A stretch of 64,000 bases of DNA from Arthrobacter sp. Y81 (GTDB taxonomy: Bacteria > Actinomycetota > Actinomycetes > Actinomycetales > Micrococcaceae). The notes under the pieces were generated by a model. The model ran no database searches. It was not told the DNA's origin and was given only the letters and a program-made list of their open reading frames with translations. Below are positions 1 through 8,666 of the stretch, one piece after another. The stretch spans positions 62,001 to 126,000 of the forward strand of contig NZ_PJIL01000011.1 in the NCBI RefSeq assembly GCF_002929335.1. The letters run 5' to 3'. A program made the position numbers and the translations under genes. Position 1 is the stretch's first letter; each line of letters opens with the position of its first letter.

Positions 1-291
1 GAGATGCAGGGCGGCACCACGTTCAACTTCGTGTCCGATGGGATCGAATCGGCGCTGGCCCGGGCCCGGGAGGCCGCCGGCAGCAAGGACGTGGCCATTG
101 CCGGCGGAGCACAGACTGTCCAGCAATACCTCTCGGCAGGGCTGATCGACGAGCTGCGGCTCCACACTTCGCCCATGATCCTGGGAGGGGGCGAAAGGCT
201 GCTCGACGACGTGGGGAACCTCAAGCTTGAGCCGACGGAAGTGAGCGGTACCAGCCTCGTCACCCACGTGCGCTATCGGGTGATCCACTAA
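1..291 (+). CDS. DHFR/RibD C-terminal family reductase (5' end outside window)
   Basis: The C-terminal part of a dihydrofolate-reductase-like (RibD_C) protein. The frame is open from the first base, so the true start lies left of the window and the ATG at position 4 is probably internal. Visible family signatures are the nucleotide-binding stretch AIAGGAQTVQQYL and the closing block IDELRLHTSPMILGGGERLL. These proteins are presumed NAD(P)H-dependent reductases; most actinobacterial copies have no known substrate. A second, diverged member of the family lies on the other strand at 1502-2068. Function beyond the family is not inferable. Confidence 0.85.
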   Translation, partial: EMQGGTTFNFVSDGIESALARAREAAGSKDVAIAGGAQTVQQYLSAGLIDELRLHTSPMILGGGERLLDDVGNLKLEPTEVSGTSLVTHVRYRVIH

Positions 292-346
292 AAAGCTGGC
301 GCTCAAGGCCCCCCTTCCGTTGGGCGATGCACCATAGGATGGGACT

Positions 347-865
347 GTGCCGATCCTCCCGAAAGAGCGTGACCCCCGGCTGATCACCATCCGTCGTGGG
401 GGAACCCTGACGGACGAACACCACCGGCTGTTGGCTGACTGGGCCCTCGTGTGCGCCGAGCACGTGCTGCATCTGTTCGAGGAGCATCAGCCAGGTGACA
501 GCCGGCCACGCGACGCCATCGATGTCGGTCGGGCCTGGATCCGCGGCGAGGTCCCAATGGGTGACGCGCACCGAGCGGCTTTCCAGGCGAATGCCGCGGC
601 GCGCGGGCTGCCCGACCCAGCGAAGTTCGCTGCACTGTCGGCGGGCCAGGCGGTTGCGGTGGCTCACGTCGCCGCCCATGACCTGGGTGCTGCTGCGTAC
701 GCCATCCGGGCGGCCGGTGCAGGTGTCCCAGCCGACGAGGCAGCGCAGGCCAGGGCCAGGGAACGTCAGTGGCAGCGGGGTCACCTCCCTGCCGCCGTCC
801 GTGAACTCGTTCTCGACGATCAACAACGGCGGAGCGCCATCTGCTGGCATGTCTTCGACGACTGA
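347..865 (+). CDS. putative Imm-5-like immunity protein
   Basis: A 172-residue helical protein with a GTG start. The middle carries a run of Ala/Arg/His-rich helices (LADWALVCAEHVLHLFEE, RPRDAIDVGRAWIRGE, AVAHVAAHDLGAAAYAIRAA) that resembles the family annotated as putative immunity protein (Imm-5-like). Such proteins are predicted to protect against polymorphic toxins, mostly from comparative genomics and not biochemistry. No toxin gene, secretion gene or toxin C-terminal fragment is visible next to it, so it would be an orphan immunity gene. The family call is from remembered sequence pattern and is moderately secure; the function is inferred. Confidence 0.6.
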   Translation: MPILPKERDPRLITIRRGGTLTDEHHRLLADWALVCAEHVLHLFEEHQPGDSRPRDAIDVGRAWIRGEVPMGDAHRAAFQANAAARGLPDPAKFAALSAGQAVAVAHVAAHDLGAAAYAIRAAGAGVPADEAAQARARERQWQRGHLPAAVRELVLDDQQRRSAICWHVFDD

Positions 866-901
866 TCCGAAGCCTGCCGCCCATCGCCATAACCTGCGCG
901 A

Positions 902-1432
902 CTATGAGGGAGAGCTCGAGTCCGAGGCACGCCCGGAGGGGATCCGCACCATGCGGATCACTCGCACGCCGTCCTCCACGTTCATGGTCCCGTCCGCCAC
1001 GAACCCGTGCTTGCGATAGAACGCCTGCGCCCGAGGATTCGGATCAGCGACCCAGAGCGCTGCCGAATCGTTCGGGCCGATGACGGCATCCAGGAGGACG
1101 GCCCCCGTACCGGCCCCATGCTCAGCCGCAACGACGTACAACACGTAGAGCTGCGTGCCCCACTGCGCCTCGGAGCTCTGCGCGGGCCCCGCCATCGCGA
1201 TCCCGATCACGTCGCCGTCGCGCTCGGCCAGAGCGACGCGGTTCGCGCGGTAGCGCTGATCGCTGAGCATGGCAGTCCAGAACCGTTCCCGGGCGGCCGG
1301 CAACGCCGGGTCGTCAAGGACGTGATCCGCCATCAGCCCCCGGTACGTCTCACGCCACGACCGAACATTCACGCGCGCCATCTCGGCAGCGTCCTCGACG
1401 CGCGCCTGACGAACCCTCACCGGCGTACTCAT
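902..1432 (-). CDS. GNAT family N-acetyltransferase
   Basis: A 176-residue GCN5-related acetyltransferase. The N-terminal block VRVRQARVEDAAEMARVNV is the usual first strand and helix. The acetyl-CoA motif region is LYVLYVVAAEHGAGTGAVLLDAV, in which the normal Q/R-x-x-G-x-G/A is partly degenerate. NPRAQAFYRKHGFVADG is the typical C-terminal block. The ATG start follows from the family's short N-terminus. The acceptor substrate cannot be predicted. It stands alone between the immunity-like gene and a DHFR-like gene. Confidence 0.85.
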   Translation of the reverse strand: MSTPVRVRQARVEDAAEMARVNVRSWRETYRGLMADHVLDDPALPAARERFWTAMLSDQRYRANRVALAERDGDVIGIAMAGPAQSSEAQWGTQLYVLYVVAAEHGAGTGAVLLDAVIGPNDSAALWVADPNPRAQAFYRKHGFVADGTMNVEDGVRVIRMVRIPSGRASDSSSPS

Positions 1433-1501
1433 GGGCGAAACCCTACCGGCCGCTGCGCCCGAGAAGCCGCCAAATTACAGTGCCCGTCCGCACCTGTCCC
1501 T

Positions 1502-2068
1502 TTAGGCGCCGCCGGTCGAGTAGTGGAGCAAAACCACACCGTTGCCGAACGTCCGCGCCCCCTTGAGCCTGAGGGCCATCCGGACGTCAGGGGCCTCGAA
1601 CAGCGGCCGGCCCTGCCCCAGAACCACTGGATGGACGAGAATCCGGAATTCGTCGATCAGTCCGTGCCGCATGAAGGTGGCGGCCAAATTGGCGCCGCTA
1701 AGGGCGATGTCGCCGCCGGGCTGCGCCTTCAGTTCCGCGATCTGTTCAGGCACGACGTCGTGAATCACCGTGGCGTCCCGGCCCGCCTGCGTGAGGGTCC
1801 GCGAGAACACGAACTTGGGCATGTCGCGCCAGATCCCGGCGAACTCGAGCATAGGCGCCGAGATGTCCGGATCCTGGTCGGCAGTGGGCCAGTACTCGGT
1901 CATCAGCTCATGCGTGACCCGCCCGAACATGAAAGCTCCCATCGTCCGGAACTGCTCGTTCAAGTGGCGGAGGAGTTCGTCATCCACCAGGTGCCAGCTG
2001 ATGTCCCGGTCGGGCGTCTCGAAGAATCCGTCCAAGGAGACCGACATCATCAGGATGATCTTGCGCAT
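1502..2068 (-). CDS. dihydrofolate reductase family protein (RibD_C-like)
   Basis: A complete 188-residue DHFR/RibD_C-like protein. It begins MRKIILMMSVSLDGFFE, the family's N-terminal strand and SLDGF motif, and carries GRVTHELM, a GGDIALSGANLAATFM nucleotide-binding segment and IDEFRILVHPVVLGQGRPLF. The start is supported by a strong GGAGGTACC ribosome-binding site just upstream. Proteins of this type act as presumed NADPH-dependent reductases of unknown substrate and are not the housekeeping FolA. It is oriented toward the acetyltransferase at 902-1432. Confidence 0.88.
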   Translation of the reverse strand: MRKIILMMSVSLDGFFETPDRDISWHLVDDELLRHLNEQFRTMGAFMFGRVTHELMTEYWPTADQDPDISAPMLEFAGIWRDMPKFVFSRTLTQAGRDATVIHDVVPEQIAELKAQPGGDIALSGANLAATFMRHGLIDEFRILVHPVVLGQGRPLFEAPDVRMALRLKGARTFGNGVVLLHYSTGGA

Positions 2069-2162
2069 TCAGGTACCTCCAGCTGCGGCGAAAGGCCGCT
2101 GTGGCCGCCGTCGTATCTTCCAGTGAAGCACCCCCGGGTCGGCCGATTACCGTGGCCCGCTG

Positions 2163-2167
2163 CTTAG
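2163..2167. repeat. target-site duplication, left copy (CTTAG)
   Basis: CTTAG occurs immediately outside the left inverted repeat of the IS1380-family element and again immediately outside the right one at 3821-3825. A 4-5 bp duplication is usual for this IS family. Confidence 0.85.
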
Positions 2168-3820
2168 CCTCGATCCACCGGTTGTGTTTTGATGGGCAGG
2201 GTCGTTCTGATCCGGGTCCGGGTTCGGTCGATGGGCATGACGGGGTGCCCGGCCTTGCTGCCGGTGATGTTCCGTGGTCCTGGTTGCGCCGAGTCGGCTG
2301 GGTGGTCAGATGGCGGCGGTCCGTGGTGGCCCGCAGGCCGCTTCGAAGAGTTGTGACCAGCTGGTTTCCCAGGGCCATTGAGCGGGCAGGTGCAGGGCGA
2401 TCTTCCGTGCCGAGGTCGCGATCCTGGCTGGGACAGTGATGAGTTTTCGGCGGATGGTGCCGCTGCGTGCTTTGCTCAGGTCGGTGCCGGCGAGGGTGCC
2501 GATGGCGCGCGAGAGGTTGAAGGCGATGGTCGCCAGGACCAGCCAGGCCGCGTTGTCGGTGAACTTTCCCGAGGGCAGGTGCGCCAAGGCACTGTCTTTG
2601 AGGTCCGCGTTGACCTGCTCGATGATGGCGTGTTGGCGGTGGGTTTTGTCTGCGGTGACGGTATCCAGGTCGCTGGTGGTGAAGAAGGCGTGGTAGCGGT
2701 GGGTCTCGAACAGGGTCTGTTGCCCTTCGCCTGCTTTGGCGTTCAGTTCCGGGATCCGGCGCACGACCAGGCGCCCGTGGACGCGTTCGGCTTTCTTTCG
2801 GCCCACGAAGGCGGTGAAGGCGGTTTCGGCGACTTCCGCCGAGGAAATCCAGGCCCCGGTGGTTTCATCGCGGACCGCGTCGGTGTATTGGATTGTGGTC
2901 CAGGCCTTCTCGTTGATGGTGGCGATGGCACGTTTGACGGCCGGGTCCATCCTGGCGGTAATGGACACTTTCGCGCCTGCGCGGTGGGCAGCAGTGACGA
3001 CCGAGTGGCCGTAGAACGCACTGTCGGCACGCAGCAGCACCAGCCCGGTGGCATCCTTGCCGCGCAGCCGTTTCACGGTGGCAAGGATGTCACCGATGAA
3101 CTTCCCCGCCCCGCGCGGGGAGCCGGAGCTTCCCTTGCGCAGCCGCGCGCCGATGATGACCGGCGCCGCGGTCGCGGTCGAGAGGATCCCGATCAGCGCG
3201 TTCAATCCCCGGACCCCGGAGTAACCGTATCCGGAACCCTGTTTCCGGTAGCCGTGGACTTCCTTGATGGTGTCGTCGATATCGACCAAAGCGTAATCAT
3301 CGATACCGGAGGCGATCGGGGCCACGGCGGCGACGTTCACCAGCCACCGGGCGGCGAGGGCGTCGAGCTGGCGGACATGGCCGAAGGTGAACGCCCGCAG
3401 GAACGATCCCAAAGTCGACGGGGCATATGCACCGGCGAAAAGTTTCTTCATCCCGCCGTGCCGCAACAAGGCCATGTCCTCGATGGAATCGGCCCCGGCG
3501 ACCATGCCCGCGACCATCGCAGTGACCTTCAACCCCGCATTCGCGCCGAAGTATCCGGGCAGCGTCAGCCACTGATCAGCGAGTTCGCCAAGGCAGGTTT
3601 TCACCGCCAGCGCCATCGCCGGGACCAGACCTGCGGCCGACACGAGATTCGAATCATCGAACGCGGCTGACACGCGCGTGGATCTATGGAAAAGTTGCAC
3701 CTACGAGATGCCTCTCGGATTGGCCAAACGGAGTTCTAGATAAACCCCATTTTTCCCGATCCGACAGGCATTCTCCGTTTAAAACGCCGCCACGCCCTCA
3801 ACCCGACCGGTGGATCGAGG
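2168..3820 (-). mobile_element. complete IS1380-family insertion sequence
   Basis: A 1653-bp element. The left end CCTCGATCCACCGGT is matched as a reverse complement at the right end (3806-3820), giving a 15-bp perfect terminal inverted repeat. CTTAG is duplicated on both flanks. It encodes a single intact transposase on the minus strand. Size, single ORF and repeat length fit IS1380 (IS1676-like subgroup). The intact ORF and the matching duplication suggest a recent and potentially active copy. Confidence 0.92.
2306..3700 (-). CDS. IS1380-family DDE transposase
   Basis: A 464-residue transposase starting at GTG. The DDE triad can be placed at DIDDTIKE (first Asp), LLRADSAFYG (second Asp) and AIIEQVNADLKD (Glu), with the family's YGYSGVRGLN and HRYHAFFTT segments between. 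It would cut and paste the surrounding element. There is no frameshift or internal stop. The long ORF on the opposite strand across the same bases is a high-GC shadow. Confidence 0.93.
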   Translation of the reverse strand: MQLFHRSTRVSAAFDDSNLVSAAGLVPAMALAVKTCLGELADQWLTLPGYFGANAGLKVTAMVAGMVAGADSIEDMALLRHGGMKKLFAGAYAPSTLGSFLRAFTFGHVRQLDALAARWLVNVAAVAPIASGIDDYALVDIDDTIKEVHGYRKQGSGYGYSGVRGLNALIGILSTATAAPVIIGARLRKGSSGSPRGAGKFIGDILATVKRLRGKDATGLVLLRADSAFYGHSVVTAAHRAGAKVSITARMDPAVKRAIATINEKAWTTIQYTDAVRDETTGAWISSAEVAETAFTAFVGRKKAERVHGRLVVRRIPELNAKAGEGQQTLFETHRYHAFFTTSDLDTVTADKTHRQHAIIEQVNADLKDSALAHLPSGKFTDNAAWLVLATIAFNLSRAIGTLAGTDLSKARSGTIRRKLITVPARIATSARKIALHLPAQWPWETSWSQLFEAACGPPRTAAI

Positions 3821-3825
3821 CTTAG
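3821..3825. repeat. target-site duplication, right copy (CTTAG)
   Basis: Right-hand copy of the 5-bp duplication. Its reverse complement, CTAAG, contains the TAA stop codon of the neighbouring TmrB-like gene, so the IS landed on that stop codon and the duplication preserved it. Confidence 0.85.
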
Positions 3826-4340
3826 TTCCCCAGGGCTTCTGCGATCTGCTGGGCTGACTGGGAGGGCGTGAGGTGGGTGGTGTCGATAACCCCAGCTTCC
3901 GCATGGAGCCATGCTCGGGCAGCTTGGGCATACGGTTCCAGATAGTTGAGACGGAACGGGGAAGGGATGGCGTGGTCCCCAGCTATCCGGGCGTAGAGGG
4001 TGTCCTGGTCGGCGTGGATCACGAAGTGCCGTACTGGAATGGCATGTTGAGCCAGGCCGTCGCTTATTTCGCGCCAATACTCTTCTACCAAAACGGTCAT
4101 GGGCATCACCAGCGTGCCGCCAGTGTAGTCAAGTACACGTTTTGCGGTCTCGACAACGAGGGGTCGCCATGGCGGCCAGTGCTGGAAGTTATCCGTTGCG
4201 GGCAGGCCGGGAGAGATATCCATGAGAGTTTCACCAACCTTCTCGGCGTCGAACACTCTCGAATCGGGAATGAGCTGCTGCACAAGGGCACTGGTTGTCG
4301 TTTTACCTGCACCGTGGGTGCCGTTGAGCCATACGATCAT
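3822..4340 (-). CDS. TmrB-like P-loop ATPase/kinase
   Basis: A small P-loop protein of 172 residues if started at MIVWLNGTHGAGKTTTS, the usual N-terminus of TmrB/kinase-like AAA proteins; the Walker A is GTHGAGKT. The frame is open upstream to 4514, but those 58 residues look non-homologous and no good ribosome-binding site marks either start. Further family features are the HWPPWRPLVVETAKR segment and the RHFVIHADQDTLYARI strand. TmrB binds tunicamycin in Bacillus; the substrate here is unknown. Its stop codon lies inside the IS1380 target duplication, so the IS sits directly at its 3' end without altering the protein. Confidence 0.75.
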   Translation of the reverse strand: MIVWLNGTHGAGKTTTSALVQQLIPDSRVFDAEKVGETLMDISPGLPATDNFQHWPPWRPLVVETAKRVLDYTGGTLVMPMTVLVEEYWREISDGLAQHAIPVRHFVIHADQDTLYARIAGDHAIPSPFRLNYLEPYAQAARAWLHAEAGVIDTTHLTPSQSAQQIAEALGN

Positions 4341-4804
4341 GGCACCAAACGCTAGCAGTGCCATGTCCGATGCAAAGGGGTTTGCACCGCGCCCGGCTGA
4401 TGGGTGTTCCCTGCTGAAAAGAACCCGACCGTGTGCGACAACCTGGTGGGGGGGTACCGGTAACTTGCGGAGTAAATAGCTCTCCGAAATCGGCAAGGTC
4501 AGCGGGCTCGCCACTCCGCGCGATGTGCGAATCAGTGCCCCGATGGCCGGCCACTACCCCTCACACGATTCCACTGGCTCACGGTGCCGAGCTGTCAGCT
4601 AGGTTCGGACGCCAGATCGTGTGGCGCCTCGACTCCGGCCAGGTCCTCCAGGTCTTCGATCGTGGCCATCAACGATTCGAAGGATCTCTAGATATGCCTA
4701 GACGCCGTTGCGGCTCGCCGTAGCGTCTGGATTTGGCTGTCGAGCATGCCGGGCGTCGCAGGAAGCTGTCACCTGGGATCAAAGCCGGCCCATGCCGACT
4801 GCCG
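4341..4804. other. 464-bp stretch without a convincing gene
   Basis: This stretch lies between the TmrB-like start and the aldo-keto reductase stop. Small open frames exist on both strands, but none shows a ribosome-binding site, a recognisable domain or consistent third-position GC. It presumably contains the promoter of the TmrB-like gene, possibly with decayed sequence. No operator or terminator stands out. Confidence 0.4.
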
Positions 4805-5800
4805 TTATACACGCTGGGGGAAGGACTCTACCTTGCCGGGGTCCCGCTCCACGATGTCGCCCAGTGCCCCGTCGATCAGGTCGAGCGTTTCCTGGCCGAG
4901 GACCAAGTCGACGGATTTGACGGTATCGTCGAGCTGCTCCGGCCGGCTGGCGCCGACAATCGCAGCGGAGACGTTGGGGTTGGCCAGCACCCAGGCCACG
5001 GCCAACGTGGCCAGCGGCACTCCAAGGTCCGCGGCGATCGGCTTGAGCTTCTCAACCCGTTCGATGACCGTAGGCTGCATGAACTTGTGCTCGATCTTCA
5101 ACCCGCCGTCATCGGCGCTGAATCGGCTGCCGGCCGGAACGGTGGAGGAGCCGTACTTGCCGGTCAGCACGCCCTGGGCAAGCGGCGACCAGCACACCTG
5201 GGTGATCCCGAGCTCCTCGCAGGCCGGCACCACTTCCGCCTCAATGACCCGCCACAGCATGTTGTACTGCGGCTGGCTGGCGACAAGCTGGATGCCCAGC
5301 TCATCCGCCAGAGCCGCGCCGGCCCGGATTTCGGCTACGGTCCATTCGGACACGCCGATGTAGTGCGCCTTGCCCGCCCGGACAATATCGGCGAAGGCGC
5401 CCATGGTTTCGGCCAGCGGGGTCTCGTAGTCGTAGCGGTGCGCCTGGTAAACATCGACGTAGTCCGTCTGCAGCCTGCGAAGCGATCCGTTGATGGACTC
5501 CAAGACGTGTTTGCGGGACAGTCCGCGATCGTTCTTGCCGGTGCCGGTCGGGAAGAACGCCTTGGTCATGACCTCGATGCTCTCGCGGCGCACACCCTTG
5601 AGTGCTTCGCCGAGCATGGCCTCCGCTTTGGTGCCCGCGTAGGCATCGGCGGTGTCAAAGGTGGTGATGCCCAGATCCAGAGCCTTGCGCACGCATGCCG
5701 TGGCGACTTCCTGGTCCACGGTTTCGCCGTGGGTTGCCCAGTTGCCCAGCGCAATTGCGCTGACGTACATGCCGCTGTTACCGAGTTTGCGGTATTCCAT
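4805..5800 (-). CDS. aldo/keto reductase (Kv-beta-like subgroup)
   Basis: A 331-residue NADPH-dependent oxidoreductase with a TIM-barrel fold. Signatures are MEYRKLGNSGMYVSAIALG at the start, FDTADAYAGTKAEAMLGEAL with the catalytic Asp/Tyr, VDVYQAHRYDYETPL with the catalytic His region, and VGASRPEQLDD for the coenzyme phosphate. The start at 5800 is fixed by AAAGGA upstream; a longer open frame exists but is not homologous. The stop of the LacI regulator lies 10 bp upstream on the same strand, so the two are co-transcribed. The substrate is probably a sugar-derived or reactive carbonyl. Confidence 0.92.
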   Translation of the reverse strand: MEYRKLGNSGMYVSAIALGNWATHGETVDQEVATACVRKALDLGITTFDTADAYAGTKAEAMLGEALKGVRRESIEVMTKAFFPTGTGKNDRGLSRKHVLESINGSLRRLQTDYVDVYQAHRYDYETPLAETMGAFADIVRAGKAHYIGVSEWTVAEIRAGAALADELGIQLVASQPQYNMLWRVIEAEVVPACEELGITQVCWSPLAQGVLTGKYGSSTVPAGSRFSADDGGLKIEHKFMQPTVIERVEKLKPIAADLGVPLATLAVAWVLANPNVSAAIVGASRPEQLDDTVKSVDLVLGQETLDLIDGALGDIVERDPGKVESFPQRV

Positions 5801-5810
5801 GAAATTCCTT

Positions 5811-6878
5811 TCAGAGGTTGCCGGGGAGTCCGGCTGAATGCTGAGAGTCCGGGCTGGTCCGTGGTGCGCGCAGGGCACGGGGTGGAGCGGTGCTCTCTCG
5901 GATAACAAGCCGGAACGGCCGGCTGAGGGCATTGGGTTCTCCGCCGCGGATAGTGTCCAAGAGGAGCCGGGCGACATCTTGACCTTGTTCGGCCACGTCA
6001 TGGTCCATCGTTGTCAGGCCCACAACGTCACAGAGCTCGTGGTTGTCGAAACCGAGCACAGAGAAATCCCGGGGAACATCCACGCCTGCCTGCCGGAGGA
6101 CTTTGAGCACACCGAAGGCCATCTCGTCGGAGGCGACAAAAACCGCGGTCGGAGCCCGCTCCGCGACAAGCAGCCGGGACATCGCCGCGGCACCCCCGGC
6201 GACACTGTTCTCATCGAACTGTTCAAGGACGTCGTCGTGGATCAGTCCCGCCTCGGCCAAGGCCTCCCGGTAGCCCATGAGCCGTTGGAAGGGCGGCACG
6301 CCGCCAAGGTTGCTGCCCTCCTCATCGCGGATGCCGATGAACGCTATCCGCTCGTGGCCGAGGTTCAACAGATGCCTCACGGCAGCCCGACCGGCCTCGA
6401 CGTTGTCCACAGACACCGATCCGATGCCCTGCGCTTCAGCACCCAGCAAAGCCACCGCCTGCCCTTGGGAGACGAGCGCTTCCAGCTCCTCCTTGCTCGG
6501 CTGCAAGGCCATGATGATGACCCCGTCCGAACGGCCATGCAGATGCACGCTACCGAAGAACCTCTCACGCTGCCCAGGCGTGGCGAGCTCGTAGAGGAGC
6601 ACATCGAATCCGGCCTCCCGGAGCGTATGCGTGGCCGCGCCGATGACCTTTCCGAAGAACCACTTGGCCAGCACCGGCACCACGATGCCCACGGTCATGG
6701 TCCGGCCTGTCGCAAGGCGGGACGCAGCCGGGGATGCCGAATAACCTAGCTCGCTGGCGGCATCCTGCACGCGCTTGCGGGTGGCATCCGAAACGCCAGA
6801 AACGGAACGCAATGCACGAGATACCGTTGATACAGAAACTCCAGCACGTTCTGCGACGGATTCAACGCTAGTGACCAT
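5811..6878 (-). CDS. LacI-family transcriptional regulator
   Basis: A 355-residue LacI/GalR repressor. The N-terminal HTH reads SVESVAERAGVSVSTVSRAL, followed by the hinge helix region YSASPAASRLATG and a periplasmic-binding-protein-like sensor domain (TMTVGIVVPVLAKWFFGKV through LGFDNHELCDVVGLTT). The start at 6878 gives the canonical short N-terminus. The longer frame to 7013 is unlikely because it would include the operator. Co-transcribed with the aldo-keto reductase, it probably regulates both. The sensed sugar is unknown. Confidence 0.93.
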   Translation of the reverse strand: MVTSVESVAERAGVSVSTVSRALRSVSGVSDATRKRVQDAASELGYSASPAASRLATGRTMTVGIVVPVLAKWFFGKVIGAATHTLREAGFDVLLYELATPGQRERFFGSVHLHGRSDGVIIMALQPSKEELEALVSQGQAVALLGAEAQGIGSVSVDNVEAGRAAVRHLLNLGHERIAFIGIRDEEGSNLGGVPPFQRLMGYREALAEAGLIHDDVLEQFDENSVAGGAAAMSRLLVAERAPTAVFVASDEMAFGVLKVLRQAGVDVPRDFSVLGFDNHELCDVVGLTTMDHDVAEQGQDVARLLLDTIRGGEPNALSRPFRLVIRESTAPPRALRAPRTSPDSQHSAGLPGNL

Positions 6879-6909
6879 CCACCCATGATAGAAAGCCTTC
6901 AATCTTAAC

Positions 6910-6921
6910 GCAAGCGCTTGC
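6910..6921. promoter_or_regulatory. LacI-type operator (autoregulatory)
   Basis: GCAAGCGCTTGC is a perfect 12-bp palindrome with the central CG typical of LacI/GalR operators. It lies 32 bp upstream of the lacI-type start, so the regulator probably represses its own two-gene operon through it. Confidence 0.75.
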
Positions 6922-7485
6922 ATGAATGCAGCGAGCGTCACCTCACAACACATTTCGCCCATCGGGTTTCTGTCGGCAGTGGGCCAGTCAATGACAGTGG
7001 TCGCGGATAGCATCTCGATGCTACTCAGGCCACGGCCACACCGCGTGGATCACGCATCGGATGCAACATGGTGGGGTGTCTGCAATGTCCGGGCCAGGGT
7101 CTACACTGAAGTTATCGAACATATATTCCCATTAGCCTGGGGTGGGTTTTGGGCGTCTGAACTGCGGTTTTACTGCCTAGACAGGTGTCCTTGACGCCAA
7201 GATGGAGAACGTCGAAGCACGTTCATGCGTGGTCCAGACCCACGCGCCTGGACAGGGCTGACGTGCCGCCCCGTGGCAGAGCGGGCATGCCTTCTTCATA
7301 GTTTTCATGGCTGGAGCGTATGGCCGGGGTCGGCCATGGTTCGGCTGCGGATCATGGCCGGGCCTCACAACCGGCCAGGGAGTTTCTCGAGATGGGCGCC
7401 CTGCTGGGTGTACTGACGGCTGGTGCATGTCCACAATCCGCCACTTAGAGGTCCAACGGCTCGGACACGCGGGCTTCCGGGCCGG
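6922..7485. other. 564-bp intergenic region without a supported gene
   Basis: Several short frames run through this GC-moderate stretch, including one on the minus strand at 7177-7434 with a CPLCHGAARQPC stretch. None has a clear ribosome-binding site or family resemblance. I see no tRNA, CRISPR or riboswitch. It separates the LacI and LysR transcription units. Confidence 0.45.
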
Positions 7486-8454
7486 CTAGTCGACTGCTAT
7501 TGCTTGCTGCACGCCACGTAAGCCAGCCCCTCTGACGTACTTCGGGTAGGGGTACTGCGTCAGGGACGTGGCGATTATTTCACGGAGCCAGTCCACGGGA
7601 GGAGATGGGATGTCGCGTCGGTAGGTATACAGGGTGACGCGGCCGGGTGCGATGTTGAAAGGGAGCGCAAACTGGCGGACCGATCCGTGGGACTCGATGA
7701 TGTCGGCGAGGGCTTTGGGTACGACGCTGATGTGGTCTGTCACGGCAAGGGTCTGCGCGACCACGGCAAAACTTGGGAGGGTGATGGTCACGGAGTCACG
7801 GACGCCCAGTTCGGCCAGCCTGTGGACGACATGCTCGTGCCCCAACGCCTTCGACACGACAACATGTTTTTCGGCGGCGATTTCCTCCATCGATGGGCTG
7901 TCGGAGATGCGCGGGTGCGTCCTGGCACAGACGCCCACGTAGGGCATGTCCATAAGGTGCTCACCCAGCACGTCACTCTCGGGTATGGCAGGGATCCCGA
8001 TTGCCGCGTCGATTTCGTTGCGCCGTAGTCGATCGTGGAGCTGGGAGATATCCAGCGGTATGACGTCGAGACGAACATTCGGCGCGGCCTCCAGCACGGC
8101 CGAAACGATGTAAGGAAACAGTGCCATGAGACCCAGGTCGGTCATCATGAGCCGAAACCGGTGGGACGTGCTGGCAGGATCGAATTCGGAGACGCCTTGA
8201 ACCGCTGAGTCGATCATCCGGAGTGACTGACTCAATTCCGGATAGAGACCACTTGCCGTCGGTGTCGCTTCCAGGCCCTTCGGTCCGCGGTGAAAAAGCG
8301 GATCTCCGAAGAGTTTGCGCAACTTCGACAACGCATAGCTCACGGATGGCTGGCTGATGGCCAGGATTTCCGCGGCCTCGGTGACGCTGCGTGTCTCGTA
8401 TACAAGCACGAAAACCCGCAGAAGATTCAGATCATACTTGCCCGGTTCGTCCAT
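7486..8454 (-). CDS. LysR-family regulator of the demethylation cluster
   Basis: A 322-residue LysR-type regulator of the NodD/PcaQ-like branch. The N-terminal winged helix is visible as DLNLLRVFVLVYETRSVTEA, then LAISQPSVSYALSKLRKLFG and DPLFHRGPKGLEATP. The C-terminal two-lobed effector domain follows. It is divergent from the LigM-like gene at 8667 across a 200-bp region holding a T-N11-A-type inverted repeat. It is therefore the likely activator of the demethylase operon, responding to the aromatic substrate or a product. Confidence 0.93.
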   Translation of the reverse strand: MDEPGKYDLNLLRVFVLVYETRSVTEAAEILAISQPSVSYALSKLRKLFGDPLFHRGPKGLEATPTASGLYPELSQSLRMIDSAVQGVSEFDPASTSHRFRLMMTDLGLMALFPYIVSAVLEAAPNVRLDVIPLDISQLHDRLRRNEIDAAIGIPAIPESDVLGEHLMDMPYVGVCARTHPRISDSPSMEEIAAEKHVVVSKALGHEHVVHRLAELGVRDSVTITLPSFAVVAQTLAVTDHISVVPKALADIIESHGSVRQFALPFNIAPGRVTLYTYRRDIPSPPVDWLREIIATSLTQYPYPKYVRGAGLRGVQQAIAVD

Positions 8455-8485
8455 ACAGCAAGGCTAGAGGATCCCCCCTGCTTTG

Positions 8486-8502
8486 TATAGAGAGTATCTA
8501 TA
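8486..8502. promoter_or_regulatory. LysR-box inverted repeat (T-N11-A type)
   Basis: TATAGA, a 5-bp spacer, then TCTATA lies 32 bp upstream of the LysR start in the divergent region. It fits the T-N11-A architecture of LysR-type binding sites. AT-rich sequence continues to about 8540. Confidence 0.6.
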
Positions 8503-8666
8503 TCAGCATATCTACATTCTATTTGCTAAATATCGCTGGGAAATCTAGCCTTGAACTAGTGGTGATCTACACCACAGAACGACCAGGTCAAAGTTGATAT
8601 CCGTTCAGCCGGCGCTCCGAGCAGACAACAATCCTTTGGCCGACCTAGCTATTAGAGGTGGCAACG

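Noticed and set aside
2378..3670. 430-codon plus-strand frame opposite the IS1380 transposase
   Set aside because: It is a high-GC shadow; the product has low complexity and no domain, while the minus strand encodes a clear DDE transposase in a complete IS.
4433..4723. 96-codon plus-strand frame that faintly suggests a transposase C-terminus
   Set aside because: It overlaps the TmrB-like upstream region and shows no catalytic motif or flanking repeats; the resemblance is too weak.
7177..7434. 85-codon minus-strand frame with a Cys-x2-Cys pattern
   Set aside because: No ribosome-binding site, atypical composition (many Pro, Arg, His) and no second metal motif. Treated as non-coding.
6879..7485. 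Possible tRNA or small RNA in the 600-bp gap
   Set aside because: No cloverleaf, TPsiC-like GTTCGA block or terminator with U-tract could be found.
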